A stretch of DNA of 64,000 nucleotides from Candidatus Manganitrophaceae bacterium (GCA_012960925.1 DUAG01000035.1:1-64000); one strand, 5' to 3'. Counted from the stretch's first letter, positions 1 to 9,609 are shown. Notes: generated from the sequence alone by a model not told the origin. Numbers and translations are program-made.

Positions 1-480
1 TCATTCGCAGTTTCAAATCAACCAGATACGCCGCTTTTTTTCAAGTACTCAATACACCACTTTCAGTTATAACTCAACACTCCGCAACAAAAGGTTGTTC
101 GGACTGACTGCCAAAAGAGGCATCTTTGACGAGGAGATTAGACCTGCCAATCCACCAATAGAAAGGCGAAATCTTTTAAGGCTTCTTAGCGTAAAATAAC
201 GTAAAGGAAGGGTGAAAACCGGGGGTTTATCTAAGTTGGGATCCATTAACCTGCACTCTCGAAAGTAAATCCAGGAGTTTTTATTACGGTTAGGACTTGA
301 AATAGTAAAGTTTTTATAGCATTGCGCTTAAACCCTGTCAATCCCGCCAAAAGAGGGGGGTGTGTGTGCCAATGAACGGCCTTGCCGTGAGCAATGGAAA
401 TATAGGTGAAAGGGTAACTACATGGAAAGGCTATCTTCCCGTTTGCACGGGCATGATAGAAATGTGGTTTTTCAGATTTC
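1..480. other. Non-coding left edge, no gene seen
   Basis: This stretch lies downstream of the gltD stop codon. No open frame here has a recognisable product; a 117-codon minus-strand frame across 246-599 overlaps the end of gltD and looks random. A small hairpin with a 5-bp stem (CCCGT/ACGGG) sits at 438-451, but no T-run follows it on the minus strand, so I do not call it a terminator. Confidence 0.5.
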
Positions 481-1950
481 TTACGACTGGATCTTTCTTG
501 ACTTAGTTCGCCCGGCAGGGCGCATCTGAAGATAGTGTTCAATTCCTTTGGCGGCGTCACGCCCTTCCCGGATGGCCCAGACAATGAGAGACGCCCCAAG
601 TTTTACATCTCCTGCTGCGAAGACGCCGTCGATATTGGTCATGTGGTTCTCATCGACGGTGACTGTTCCTCGCGAAGAAAGTTCAACGCCAAGATCGAAT
701 AGGAGACCCTCTTTCACCGGGCCGGTAAAGCCCATAGCGAGAAGAACCAAGTCGGCCTGAAGTTCAAATGTGCTACTAGAGATTTCTTTAAATTGTGCGC
801 GCCCGGTCTTGCTATCTTTTGTCATTTCTACACGGACGGCGTGGAGCTGCTCAACGTTCCCATTCTTTCCCGTGAATTTCAAGGTCGAAACAGACCACTC
901 TCTTTTTCCTCCTTCCTCATGGGCAGGGGAGGTCCGGAGCTGCATAGGCCAGAGGGGCCAGGGCGTTTTGTCTGATCTCTGAGGCGGCGGTTTCGGGAGG
1001 AGTTCGAATTGATAAATCTCTTTTGCTCCTTGACGATGGGAGGTCCCAAGGCAGTCTGCTCCGGTATCTCCACCACCGATAATGATTACACTTTTGTCTT
1101 TGGCGGTAATGCTTTGGATGGGGTCAATGGTGTCACCTGCGAGCCGCTTGTTCTGCTGTGTTAAAAAATCCATAGCGAAGTGGACTCCGTTCAGATCCCG
1201 GCCGGGGATTGGAAGATCGCGCGCTTCCATGGCTCCGATTGTAAGACAGACCGCGTCAAATTCTTGCATAAGCCTGTCGGTGGAGAGGTCCTTTCCAATA
1301 TTGGAATTGGTCTTGAAAATGACACCTTCCTTGATCATCTGTGCAAGACGGCGGTCGAGAACGGCCTTCTCCATCTTAAACTCAGGAATGCCGTATCGAA
1401 GGAGCCCTCCGATCCGATCGTCCTTTTCAAAGACGGTCACGGCGTGGCCGTTCCGGCGAAGCTGCTGGGCGGCGGCAAGGCCGGCGGGGCCGGAGCCGAT
1501 GATGGCAATTTTCTTCCCTGTTTCCCGTTCAGGTGCGATCGGGGTGATCCATCCTTCTGAAAAACCTTTATCTACAATATTCCATTCGATGACCCGTATG
1601 GAAACAGGGTCATCAATAATATCGAGAACACAGGCGGATTCACAGGGGGCAGGGCAAAGCCGCCCGGTAAACTCGGGGAAATTATTGGTGGTGTGAAGGG
1701 CCTTCAGCGCGTCTTTCCAGCGCCCCCGGAAGACAAGGTCATTCCAGTCTGGAATCATGTTCTGAACCGGACAGCCGGTTCCTCCCTGGCAAAAGGGGAT
1801 TCCGCAATCCATGCATCGCGCGCCCTGGTCCTTGAGGGTGCTATCAAGAACCGGGAGGTATATTTCTTTCCAGTCTTTGATGCGTTTCGAAACGGGCCGT
1901 CGCTTGGGTCCTTTCCGACGAAGTTTTAGGAAGCCTTTTAGATCACCCAC
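481..1950 (-). CDS. gltD: Glutamate synthase (NADPH) small subunit
   Basis: The beta subunit of bacterial GOGAT passes electrons from NADPH through FAD and iron-sulfur clusters to the large subunit. The N-terminal part has the cluster-binding cysteines in motifs RCMDCGIPFC, GCPVQ and LCPAPCESAC (about residues 46-107). A FAD-binding GSGPAG follows at about 152 and a second dinucleotide motif, GGGDTGAD, in the middle. I use the GTG at 1948-1950 rather than an upstream ATG at 2010: AGGAGG lies about nine bases before it, and it gives the family's usual N-terminus (MGDLKGFL) and 489 residues. It overlaps the end of gltB by 8 bp, so the two are cotranscribed and probably translationally coupled. 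Confidence 0.96.
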   Translation of the reverse strand: MGDLKGFLKLRRKGPKRRPVSKRIKDWKEIYLPVLDSTLKDQGARCMDCGIPFCQGGTGCPVQNMIPDWNDLVFRGRWKDALKALHTTNNFPEFTGRLCPAPCESACVLDIIDDPVSIRVIEWNIVDKGFSEGWITPIAPERETGKKIAIIGSGPAGLAAAQQLRRNGHAVTVFEKDDRIGGLLRYGIPEFKMEKAVLDRRLAQMIKEGVIFKTNSNIGKDLSTDRLMQEFDAVCLTIGAMEARDLPIPGRDLNGVHFAMDFLTQQNKRLAGDTIDPIQSITAKDKSVIIIGGGDTGADCLGTSHRQGAKEIYQFELLPKPPPQRSDKTPWPLWPMQLRTSPAHEEGGKREWSVSTLKFTGKNGNVEQLHAVRVEMTKDSKTGRAQFKEISSSTFELQADLVLLAMGFTGPVKEGLLFDLGVELSSRGTVTVDENHMTNIDGVFAAGDVKLGASLIVWAIREGRDAAKGIEHYLQMRPAGRTKSRKIQS

Positions 1951-4900
1951 GCCCGGCGGCCTCCTTTGCTTTTTGTGCCTTCCGTTGCTCCAGAACTTTT
2001 TTATATTCAACGGAAATTACTTTGATAAAATGGGGGAGTATCATCTCCCATTGTTCTAAAATGTGCTTTGCTCTTTTACTTTTTGTATATTGTTCATATT
2101 TTTTGATCGTTTCTTTCAAGAGAGTCTTGTCCGCAATATTTCTGACCGGTTCCAGTTCGACGAGGCTTAAGTTGCATTGCCGTTCAAAAGTATGGTCTTC
2201 ATTCAGAACAAATGCGACGCCCCCGCTCATGCCCGCGGCGAAATTTCGCCCGGTTTTTCCCAGAACAACAACAACCCCTCCGGTCATATATTCACAGCCA
2301 TGATCTCCTATCCCTTCGATGACAGTGGTTGCCCCGCTATTTCGAACGGCAAAGCGTTCTCCGGCCATGCCATAAAAATAGGCCTCGCCGCCGGTCGCCC
2401 CGTATAGAACGGTGTTTCCAATGAGAATCGTCTCTTCCTTGGGGAAAATCGAGGCTGCCGGGGGAGTGACGATGAGTTTCCCGCCTGAGAGTCCCTTTCC
2501 GACATAATCGTTGGCCTCTCCTTCGAGTGTAAGCGTGAGACCCTTTACGCAGAAGGCCCCGAAGCTTTGACCGGCGGACCCCGTAAACTTGAATTGAATG
2601 GTGTCTTCTGGAAGTCCCGCGGGGCCGTAACGGCGGGCGATTTCTCCAGAAAGAATAGTCCCAACGGTTCGATGGACATTTCGGATGGGAAGTTCGGCAC
2701 GGACTTTTTCTTTCCGTTCGAGTGCGGGCCGGGCGATTTTGAGTAGTTGATGATCGAGGGCCTTTTCAAGTCCGTGGTCCTGTTTCTGTATGCAGTATCG
2801 GGCAACATGATCAGGGACATCGGGGCGATAGAGGATGGCGCTCAGGTCAATTCCACGTCCTTTCCAGTGGTCGATGACTTTTTTTGAGCGGAGAAGGTCG
2901 CTGCGGCCGACCATCTCTTCTATTTTCCGAAACCCGAGACGCGCCATCCATTCCCGGACCTCTTCTGCGACAAAGAAAAAGTAATTGACCACATGATCGG
3001 CTTGTCCCTTGTACTTCTTTCTCAGGACAGGGTCTTGTGTGGCAATACCGACGGGACAGGTATTGAGATGACACTTGCGCATCATGATACATCCTTCAAC
3101 GATCAAGGGTGCGGTTGAGAAGCCATATTCTTCTCCACCCAAGAGGGCGCCGATGATGACATCTCGTCCGGTCTTGAACTGCCCATCCACCTGAATCCGC
3201 GTCCTGCCGCGAAGATCATTCAAAACAAGCGTCTGTTGGGTTTCTGCCAGTCCGAGTTCCCAGGGTAGGCCGGCATGTTTAATCGAGGAGAGGGCAGCGG
3301 CGCCGGTTCCTCCGGAACCCCCTGCAATGAGGATAAGGTCGGCATGCGCCTTCGAGACACCGGCGGCCACGGTACCAACCCCGACCTCGGCCACCAGCTT
3401 GACACTCACCATCGCCTTCGGATTGACATTTTTCAAGTCATATATAAGTTGTGCCAGGTCTTCAATAGAATAAATATCGTGGTGAGGCGGCGGCGAGATC
3501 AGCGTAACGCCAGGGGTCGAAAAACGCAGGCCCGCAATGACCTCATCAATCTTATGACCCGGAAGCTGCCCCCCTTCACCCGGTTTTGCCCCCTGGGCCA
3601 TCTTGATTTGCAGCTCTTTGGCATTGACGAGGTAATGCGTGGTAACGCCGAAGCGTCCGGAAGCCACCTGTTTAATCGCGCTGTTGCGGTCATCTTTGAA
3701 CCGCTCCGGGTCTTCTCCGCCTTCTCCGGTATTACTGCGGCCCCCCATACGATTCATCGCGATGGCGAGGGTCTCGTGGCTCTCTTTGCTGATCGCCCCG
3801 TAGGACATTGCCCCGGTTGTGAAGCGTTTTACGATTTCAGAGGCCGGTTCCACCTCGTCGATGGGGATGGGGTTTGTCTCTTTAAATTCAAGAAGGCCCC
3901 GAATATTGGAACGTCGCTTCGATTGATCATCGACGATGCGGCTGAATTCCTTATAAGTGGCATAACTGTTCGTCTGAGACGCGTGTTGCAGGCTGGCAAT
4001 GGTTTCAGGATTCCAGTTGTGACGTTCTCCCTGATTTCGATAATGATATTCCCCGCCAAAGTCGAGCTGGCGCACTGGCTGGTAGGTATGATAGGCCAAC
4101 TTATGGCGGCGAAGCGACTCTTCGGCAATGGTCTCTATTCCGATTCCAGAGATTCTGGAGGCGGTTCCGGCAAAGTAGCGGTCGATTGTTTCTGTATCGA
4201 GCCCGATGGCCTCATAGATTTGGGCCCCGCAATAGCTCTGGACGGTGGAGATTCCCATTTTTGAGAATATTTTCAGGAGCCCTTTGTTAATGGCCTTGAT
4301 ATATTTTACTTCCGCTGTTTCTTCATCAATGGCTTCTGGGAAATAAGCTTCCCGTGCCATATCCGTCAATGTCTCGAAGGCCAGATAGGGATTGACGGTT
4401 CCGGCACCGTATCCAATCAAGAGGGCGAAGTGCGAGATCTCTCTGGCCTCACCGGTTTCCACAATCAGGCCGACCTCTGTTCTCAATGAGGTTCGTATGA
4501 GATGATGATGAACCGCAGAGACGGCCAGAAGAGAGGGGATCGGGGCCCACTCCTCATTGATTCCGCAATCGCTCAGGATGATAAATTTATATCCGGCTTG
4601 GATGGCTTCCGTGGCCTGTTCACAGAGTTTATCGAGGGCAACAACCATCTCTTTGGGACCTTTGGCGGCCAGGAAGAGCATCTTGAGCGTGATTGTTCTG
4701 AAGTGTCCATCGGAGATCTGCCGGATTTTTTCGATGTCTGCGTTGGTTAAGATCGGTTGTTGGACCTTGATCCGCCTCGCGTGTTCCGGGGTCTCTCCGA
4801 GAAGGTTCGCCTTGGGGCCGATCGTCGTGATCAGGGACATGACCAGGTGTTCCCGGATGGGATCAATCGGCGGATTGGTGACCTGCGCAAAGAGCTGTTT

Positions 4901-6481
4901 AAAGTATTTAAAGAGGAGTTGGGGCGCGTCTGATAAAACGGCCAGCGGGGTGTCATCTCCCATCGAGCCGGTGGGTTCTTCCCCGGTGACGGCCATGGGA
5001 ATCATGAGCATCTTCAGGTCTTCAATCGTGTAGGCGAAGGTTTGCTGTCGTTGTCGTAAGGTGGCATGGTCCGGTTGAAGGAGATTCAGGGGCTCCGGAA
5101 GTTCGCTGACGCTGATCCGGTTTGAAGCAACCCATTCGCGATAGGGTTTCTGAGAAGCGATCTGTGACTTGATTTCCTCATCGTCAATAATGCGGCCCTG
5201 TTCGGTGTCGACCAGGAACATCTTGCCGGGTTGTAAGCGGCCCTTGGCTCGGATTTCTTCGGGCTTGAAGGAGAGGACGCCGGCTTCAGAAGAGAGGACG
5301 GCCAGATCGTCTTGCGTGACCAGGTAGCGTGCAGGTCGAAGGCCGTTTCGGTCGAGGGTTGCGCCGATGACTTTGCCATCTGTAAATGCAACGGCGGCCG
5401 GTCCATCCCATGGCTCCATCATGGCGGCGTGATATTCATAAAATCCTCTCCGGTCGTGATCCATATGCGGGTCGCCGGCCCAGGCCTCCGGAATCAACAT
5501 CATCATGGCATGGGGGAGAGATCGTCCTCCCATGACGAGAAATTCGAGTGCGTTGTCGAAACAGGCCGAATCGCTCTGATCTTCATAGATAATCGGAAAG
5601 AGCTTTTCCAGGTCGTCGTCTCCAAAAAGTTTGGAGTGAAAACGTCCTTGTCGCGCCCGGATCCAATTGACATTTCCCTTTAAGGTATTGATCTCCCCGT
5701 TGTGGCAGACATAGCGGTAGGGATGCGCGAGGGGCCAGGTCGGGAAGGTATTGGTCGAGAAGCGGGAGTGGACGAGGGCCAGGGCGCTGACGGTTTCCTT
5801 GTCAGAGAGGTCCGGATAGAAGAGCGGGACCTGCTCCGGGAGGAGGAGTCCTTTATAGACGATGGTTTGACAGGAAAGACTGACGATGTAGAACAAAGAT
5901 TTTTCTTCAATGGCCGAGGCGCGCACGGCGTTTTCCATCCGCCGGCGAATGACATAGAGTTTTCGTTCGAAGGCCTTCTCGTCGAGGACATCCCGCGCGA
6001 TGAAGACCTGTCGGATTGCCGGCAGTGTTTTCCGGGCAAGCTCGCCGAGATGCTTTTCTTGGGTCGGGACGTCACGCCACCCTAAAACGCGTTGACCCTC
6101 ATCTATAATTGTCTTTTCGAAGAGCTGCTCACACGCGTGGCGGTCTGAGGGGTCGGATGGAAGGAAGACCATGCCGATCCCGTACGCGCCCGCGGGAGGA
6201 AGATGAATACCGATTCCGGAAGTTGCTCTGTCTAAAAAGGCATGTGGAATCTGAAGCAAGATCCCGGCCCCGTCACCGGTGCAGGGATCGCAGCCGGCGG
6301 CCCCCCGATGCGCAAGGTTCTCAAGTATCTCGAATCCCTTTTTGATAATATCCTGTGTGCGGACCCCCTTGATATTGACCACGAATCCAATGCCGCAGCC
6401 GTCTTTTTCATAACGGGGGTCATAGAGCCCCTGTTTCGGGGGAAGGCCCATTGCATGTTTTTTAAAAACGTTTTGACTCAT
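1943..6481 (-). CDS. gltB: Glutamate synthase (NADPH) large subunit
   Basis: The alpha subunit (1512 residues, normal length) makes two glutamates from glutamine and 2-oxoglutarate in the cytoplasm. The sequence after a short propeptide reads DGCGIGF, with Cys29 as the N-terminal glutaminase nucleophile exposed by cleavage. The amidotransferase domain is followed by the central domain and the FMN-binding synthase domain. That domain holds the 3Fe-4S cysteines (CIMMRKCHLNTC) and the TCPVGIATQDP signature. The C-terminal GXGXG beta-helix (for example GGEAYFYGMAGERF) closes the protein. ATG at 6481 has AGGAATT upstream; a second ATG ten codons in is possible. It is the first gene of gltBD, with a good promoter about 100 bp upstream. 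Confidence 0.97.
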   Translation of the reverse strand: MSQNVFKKHAMGLPPKQGLYDPRYEKDGCGIGFVVNIKGVRTQDIIKKGFEILENLAHRGAAGCDPCTGDGAGILLQIPHAFLDRATSGIGIHLPPAGAYGIGMVFLPSDPSDRHACEQLFEKTIIDEGQRVLGWRDVPTQEKHLGELARKTLPAIRQVFIARDVLDEKAFERKLYVIRRRMENAVRASAIEEKSLFYIVSLSCQTIVYKGLLLPEQVPLFYPDLSDKETVSALALVHSRFSTNTFPTWPLAHPYRYVCHNGEINTLKGNVNWIRARQGRFHSKLFGDDDLEKLFPIIYEDQSDSACFDNALEFLVMGGRSLPHAMMMLIPEAWAGDPHMDHDRRGFYEYHAAMMEPWDGPAAVAFTDGKVIGATLDRNGLRPARYLVTQDDLAVLSSEAGVLSFKPEEIRAKGRLQPGKMFLVDTEQGRIIDDEEIKSQIASQKPYREWVASNRISVSELPEPLNLLQPDHATLRQRQQTFAYTIEDLKMLMIPMAVTGEEPTGSMGDDTPLAVLSDAPQLLFKYFKQLFAQVTNPPIDPIREHLVMSLITTIGPKANLLGETPEHARRIKVQQPILTNADIEKIRQISDGHFRTITLKMLFLAAKGPKEMVVALDKLCEQATEAIQAGYKFIILSDCGINEEWAPIPSLLAVSAVHHHLIRTSLRTEVGLIVETGEAREISHFALLIGYGAGTVNPYLAFETLTDMAREAYFPEAIDEETAEVKYIKAINKGLLKIFSKMGISTVQSYCGAQIYEAIGLDTETIDRYFAGTASRISGIGIETIAEESLRRHKLAYHTYQPVRQLDFGGEYHYRNQGERHNWNPETIASLQHASQTNSYATYKEFSRIVDDQSKRRSNIRGLLEFKETNPIPIDEVEPASEIVKRFTTGAMSYGAISKESHETLAIAMNRMGGRSNTGEGGEDPERFKDDRNSAIKQVASGRFGVTTHYLVNAKELQIKMAQGAKPGEGGQLPGHKIDEVIAGLRFSTPGVTLISPPPHHDIYSIEDLAQLIYDLKNVNPKAMVSVKLVAEVGVGTVAAGVSKAHADLILIAGGSGGTGAAALSSIKHAGLPWELGLAETQQTLVLNDLRGRTRIQVDGQFKTGRDVIIGALLGGEEYGFSTAPLIVEGCIMMRKCHLNTCPVGIATQDPVLRKKYKGQADHVVNYFFFVAEEVREWMARLGFRKIEEMVGRSDLLRSKKVIDHWKGRGIDLSAILYRPDVPDHVARYCIQKQDHGLEKALDHQLLKIARPALERKEKVRAELPIRNVHRTVGTILSGEIARRYGPAGLPEDTIQFKFTGSAGQSFGAFCVKGLTLTLEGEANDYVGKGLSGGKLIVTPPAASIFPKEETILIGNTVLYGATGGEAYFYGMAGERFAVRNSGATTVIEGIGDHGCEYMTGGVVVVLGKTGRNFAAGMSGGVAFVLNEDHTFERQCNLSLVELEPVRNIADKTLLKETIKKYEQYTKSKRAKHILEQWEMILPHFIKVISVEYKKVLEQRKAQKAKEAAGRG

Positions 6482-6578
6482 TCGATTGAGAATTCCTGTC
6501 TTATTGACGTTGTTTCAGGACGCAGCCTTTAATGTAAGAAAAGTGCCCTTTCCAGGAGGGGATGTTGATCCAACTGTC

Positions 6579-6606
6579 ACTATACTGTGGTTTTGAGCAT
6601 TAACAA
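6579..6606 (-). promoter_or_regulatory. Predicted sigma-70 promoter of gltBD
   Basis: On the minus strand TTGTTA (6601-6606) and TATAGT (6579-6584) are separated by 16 bp. This gives a leader of roughly 90 bases to the gltB start. This is a consensus match only. Confidence 0.5.
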
Positions 6607-6900
6607 AGGATTATAAGGCAAAAAGGGGGTTCTTGAAAAGGATTTTCTTCACCCCGTAATCTCATCCTGGGGATTGATGCTGTTTCCATTGTCTGTCCCT
6701 TCAATCTGCTATAGGTTGGAGGTAGGCTATATGACTGGAAGTCTATAAGTTCGGAGCTCATGGGCAATCAGGTGTGAAAACATGGAAAAGACAAGGAAAA
6801 TCCGATTGGATCTATTCTGACCTGATGATCTGAGATTGTTATCTTATTCAGCAGAAGCCACCTTTGATTGCTTGTTGTATCCTGATGAGCTCCTATCTAT

Positions 6901-6929
6901 TTGACTTTTCGGACTAAATTTAATATCCC
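6901..6929 (+). promoter_or_regulatory. Possible promoter facing the cassette-like block
   Basis: TTGACT (6901-6906) and TATCCC (6924-6929) are 17 bp apart and point into the inserted block at 6978. A bare TATAAT also occurs at 6971-6976, right against the block boundary, without a good -35 partner. The rest of 6607-6976 shows no gene. Confidence 0.3.
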
Positions 6930-6977
6930 TGAAAAAAGGCGTAAACTTATAAGGCTAATAGGGCGCCTAGTATAATG

Positions 6978-8115
6978 TTAGGGCTACGCAAGTTCATGGA
7001 ACACAAACTATATTTTCACCTGGTAACATAACCAGATCCAGCCAAAATGAATCTTGGAAAGACATTGATTCACTTGATATAGCTGTTTGGGAAAATGCTG
7101 TAGAATTATTAAGAAATAGAAATTATTTCCATTCAAACTGTCATGTAAATATTAGCGTTGATTGGAAGGAAGTATTAGATCGGGTCAAGGAACATGCGGA
7201 ACTAAATATTGGATTTCACCGGGTGTTGGAAGAAGAGGGGGATTTAGAGGCCTGGTATACAAGAATTCCTATCAGAAGTTTTCTGATGTGCCCTGTTCTG
7301 TTGTCATAAATGGGAGTAACGAATTAACTAAGTGTGGATGGTATCCACGATTTTTTGCTGAAAGGTATATATTACGACTTTTTTTCTATCATGAATTTTT
7401 CTGTCCCCGGTTCATGTGATTGCCTAAATATAAAAATTTGTTCTAAATCATCTGATGACAGTAATCATTTTAAGCTATCTAGCCATAACTTTGAAATAGG
7501 ATATTACTCATCTCTAAACGGAAAGAAGCCCAATATTTCCACCTTGTCCTTAAAAGACGTATTGGAATGGTTTAAGGTTCTAGACTTGGGTATAAAGCAG
7601 AAGGCAGAATCTTCATTAGAAAGAGCATTGTTTTCATTGTTCCATATGTGTCGTCTGGATGGAGATGTAACAACAATAATATGGATATTTCATGCGCTGG
7701 AGGCGTTATATAAAACTAAAGTCGGTGAAGGATTTACTAACCTATATCAGCGAATATCTTCATTATTGAAATTTGATGGATATGATCAAAGAATATTAAA
7801 AAAGACTTTAAGAAAACTATACGATCTCCGTTGTGCAATAGTGCATGGTGGCTATCAAATACACCATCCAATGAGTTCAGCAACATATAGACAATAGGAT
7901 AGATGAAGATTTATCTGTAACTTTTAATTTAATTCAATACGGATCAAATCTAATAATATCTTCAATACAAGAATTGATAAAAAACAGATGGTATGGGATG
8001 AAGATTGAAGAATCGATAGTGGGTGTGGAAATGCCCTAACACGGCGCTCAACCCGACTCGTTTACACTTTGTGGCCTTCGGGCTGCATCGTTGGCTTGCG
8101 GGTTAGCTCAACGTG
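6978..8115 (+). mobile_element. Single integron gene cassette (inserted form)
   Basis: The block has the layout of a gene cassette: a start sequence TTAGGGC, one AT-rich gene, then an attC site ending in G/TTAGC. The decisive sign is that the 8-mer at the left boundary, GTTAGGGC (6977-6984), is the exact reverse complement of GCCCTAAC (8033-8040), the outer left arm of the attC. In a circular cassette these two come together as the complementary outer core sites. Base composition is far more AT-rich than the flanking gltB and ffh. No integrase gene and no second attC are in the window, so this looks like one cassette placed at a secondary site, or a remnant of a longer array. Confidence 0.72.
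6996..8039 (+). pseudogene. Decayed HEPN-like gene (cassette cargo)
   Basis: No single frame is intact, but the frames join into a protein of about 345 residues. The reading frame moves in order through MEHKLYF (6996), then QNESWKDIDSLDIAVWENA (from about 7055), then QKFSDVPCSVVINGSNEL (about 7270), then the longest open piece, 7334-7897. It ends with a frame carrying LSVTFNLIQYGSNLIISS to the TAA at 8037-8039. This implies four frameshifts. The 187-residue piece has a helical region ending in LYDLRCAIVHGG, an R-x4-H motif in the style of HEPN/Apea-like domains, which are often RNases in defence or toxin systems. That assignment is tentative. The stop lies within the attC, as in many cassettes. 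Confidence 0.6.
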
Positions 8116-8121
8116 TTAGCA
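8033..8121 (+). repeat. attC recombination site
   Basis: Imperfect inverted repeat with two nested arms. The outer arms are TAACACG (8037-8043) and CGTGTTA (8112-8118). The inner arms are AACCCG and CGGGTT, near 8050 and 8098-8104. The right side between the arms is one base longer than the left (AGCTCAA against GCGCTC), which gives the unpaired extrahelical base typical of attC. The site ends with GTTAGCA, where cleavage would fall between G8115 and T8116. Total length of about 88 bp is within the normal attC range. Confidence 0.75.
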
Positions 8122-8208
8122 AGACAGTTTTACATTAATTTATGTCCCCGAATGGATCCCCCCCCCCCGAACCCTCTTCTTTGAGCCACTTCGTCTATTT
8201 TAAATATC

Positions 8209-8237
8209 TTGACTTCAAAATGGGACTGCTTTAGAAT
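8209..8237 (+). promoter_or_regulatory. Predicted promoter of ffh
   Basis: TTGACT (8209-8214) and TAGAAT (8232-8237) are spaced exactly 17 bp, and transcription would start about 30 bases before the ffh ATG. A run of C residues at 8159-8168 lies just upstream. Confidence 0.6.
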
Positions 8238-8274
8238 TAAGAGGATTTTTTTGTCTTGAGGTTTTTGCTCTATC

Positions 8275-9609
8275 ATGTTGGAAAATTTGACAAAAAAGCT
8301 TGATGCGGTCTTCAAAAAGATCCGGGGACGAGGTCTTTTAACCGAGAAGAACATCGATGAGGCCCTAAGGGAAGTCCGCCTTGCCTTGCTGGAGGCGGAT
8401 GTCCATTTTAAGGTGGCCAAATCGTTTATCGAATGGATTCGCGAAAAAGCGGTCGGAAAAGAAATTCTTGAGGGCTTGGCCCCTGGACAGCAGGTGGTCA
8501 AGATTGTATGGGAAGAGCTTTCCCGCCTGATGGGAGGAAAGGGGGAGACCATCGCCCTTTCTTCGCAGCCTCCGACATTGATCATGCTGGTCGGGCTTCA
8601 GGGCTCTGGAAAAACGACCACTGCCGGGAAATTGGCACGGCGCTTTAAGCGGGAAGGAAAGCGGGTGCTCTTGGTCGCGGGAGATTTACAGCGCCTTGCC
8701 GCAGTGTCCCAACTGCAAACGCTTGGAAAGGGATTGGATATTCCGGTTATGGAACCGGGGGCTGAAAAGAACCCTGTCGCCGTGATGAAAAAAGGGGCCG
8801 TACGAGGCAAAACTGAAGGTTTCGATGTGGTGATCTTCGATACGGCGGGCCGATTGCAGGTTGACGAGGCCTTGATGGCGGAGTTGGTTCAGATGAAGTC
8901 CGGCATCTCCCCGGATGAAATTCTATTTGTGGCCGATGCAATGACTGGTCAAATTGCCGTGAATGTCGCCCAGAAATTTCATCAGGATCTTGGCCTAACC
9001 GGGATTATTTTAACAAAGACGGAAGGCGATGCGCGGGGCGGGGCCCTCCTGTCCATTCGGTCTGTGACGGGCGCGCCGATTAAGTTTATCGGGACCGGAG
9101 AAAAACTGGAGGATCTTGAACCCTTTCACCCGGACAGAATGGCTTCTCGTATCCTCGGGATGGGCGATGTTCTTTCTTTGGTCGAATTGGCCGAAGAGAG
9201 TTATACCAAAGAACAGGCCGAAATCCTCGAGAAAAAGATCCGGAAGGAAGAGTTTACGCTTGAGGACTTTGCACAACAAGTCAAGCAGATGAAGAAGATC
9301 GGGGGCATGGGAAAGATAATGGAGATGATTCCGGGTGCGAAGAATATGAAATCTCTTCCTGACCAGAGTAAGATGGAAAAAGAGATGAAGCATGTGGAAG
9401 CCATTATTTCATCGATGACCCATAAAGAGAGACGCGTTCCGAGTATTATCAATGGGAACAGAAGGAAAAGAATCTCAAGAGGAAGCGGGACCTCTGTTCA
9501 GGATATCAATCGTCTTCTTAAGCAGTTTTATCAGGCAAAGAAGATGTTGAAGCGGATGACTTCCGGTAAGATGAAGGGGCTAGGGCAAATGATGTCGCCC
9601 TTTGGATGA
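8275..9609 (+). CDS. ffh: Signal recognition particle protein Ffh
   Basis: GTPase of the signal recognition particle that targets nascent membrane proteins to FtsY and SecYEG. Order of domains: N-terminal four-helix bundle (1-85), G domain with GLQGSGKTTTAGK (G1) and DTAGR (G3), then the methionine-rich M domain with IINGNRRKRI and GSGTSVQDINRLLKQF. The 444 residues are a normal length. Two G-domain motifs differ from the usual pattern: the motif normally D-x-x-RPAA is GDLQRLAA, and the guanine-specificity motif TKxD reads TKTE before GDARGG. The rest is well conserved, so I expect a working protein. The RNA partner gene is not in the window. A family-B repeat directly follows the stop codon. 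Confidence 0.96.
   Translation: MLENLTKKLDAVFKKIRGRGLLTEKNIDEALREVRLALLEADVHFKVAKSFIEWIREKAVGKEILEGLAPGQQVVKIVWEELSRLMGGKGETIALSSQPPTLIMLVGLQGSGKTTTAGKLARRFKREGKRVLLVAGDLQRLAAVSQLQTLGKGLDIPVMEPGAEKNPVAVMKKGAVRGKTEGFDVVIFDTAGRLQVDEALMAELVQMKSGISPDEILFVADAMTGQIAVNVAQKFHQDLGLTGIILTKTEGDARGGALLSIRSVTGAPIKFIGTGEKLEDLEPFHPDRMASRILGMGDVLSLVELAEESYTKEQAEILEKKIRKEEFTLEDFAQQVKQMKKIGGMGKIMEMIPGAKNMKSLPDQSKMEKEMKHVEAIISSMTHKERRVPSIINGNRRKRISRGSGTSVQDINRLLKQFYQAKKMLKRMTSGKMKGLGQMMSPFG

Noticed and set aside
438-451. Hairpin after gltD as terminator
   Set aside because: Stem of only 5 bp and no T-run in the right direction.
246-599. 117-codon open frame on the minus strand
   Set aside because: Overlaps the gltD end, no family pattern, no ribosome site, residue use looks random.
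1082-1696. 204-codon open frame antisense to gltD
   Set aside because: Lies fully inside a certain gene and has no family features.
3275-4264. 329-codon open frame antisense to gltB
   Set aside because: Shadow of the strong codon bias of gltB; no recognisable motifs.
7162-7419. 85-codon open frame as a separate gene
   Set aside because: Only its middle part makes sense, and it continues pieces from neighbouring frames; treated as part of the decayed cassette gene.
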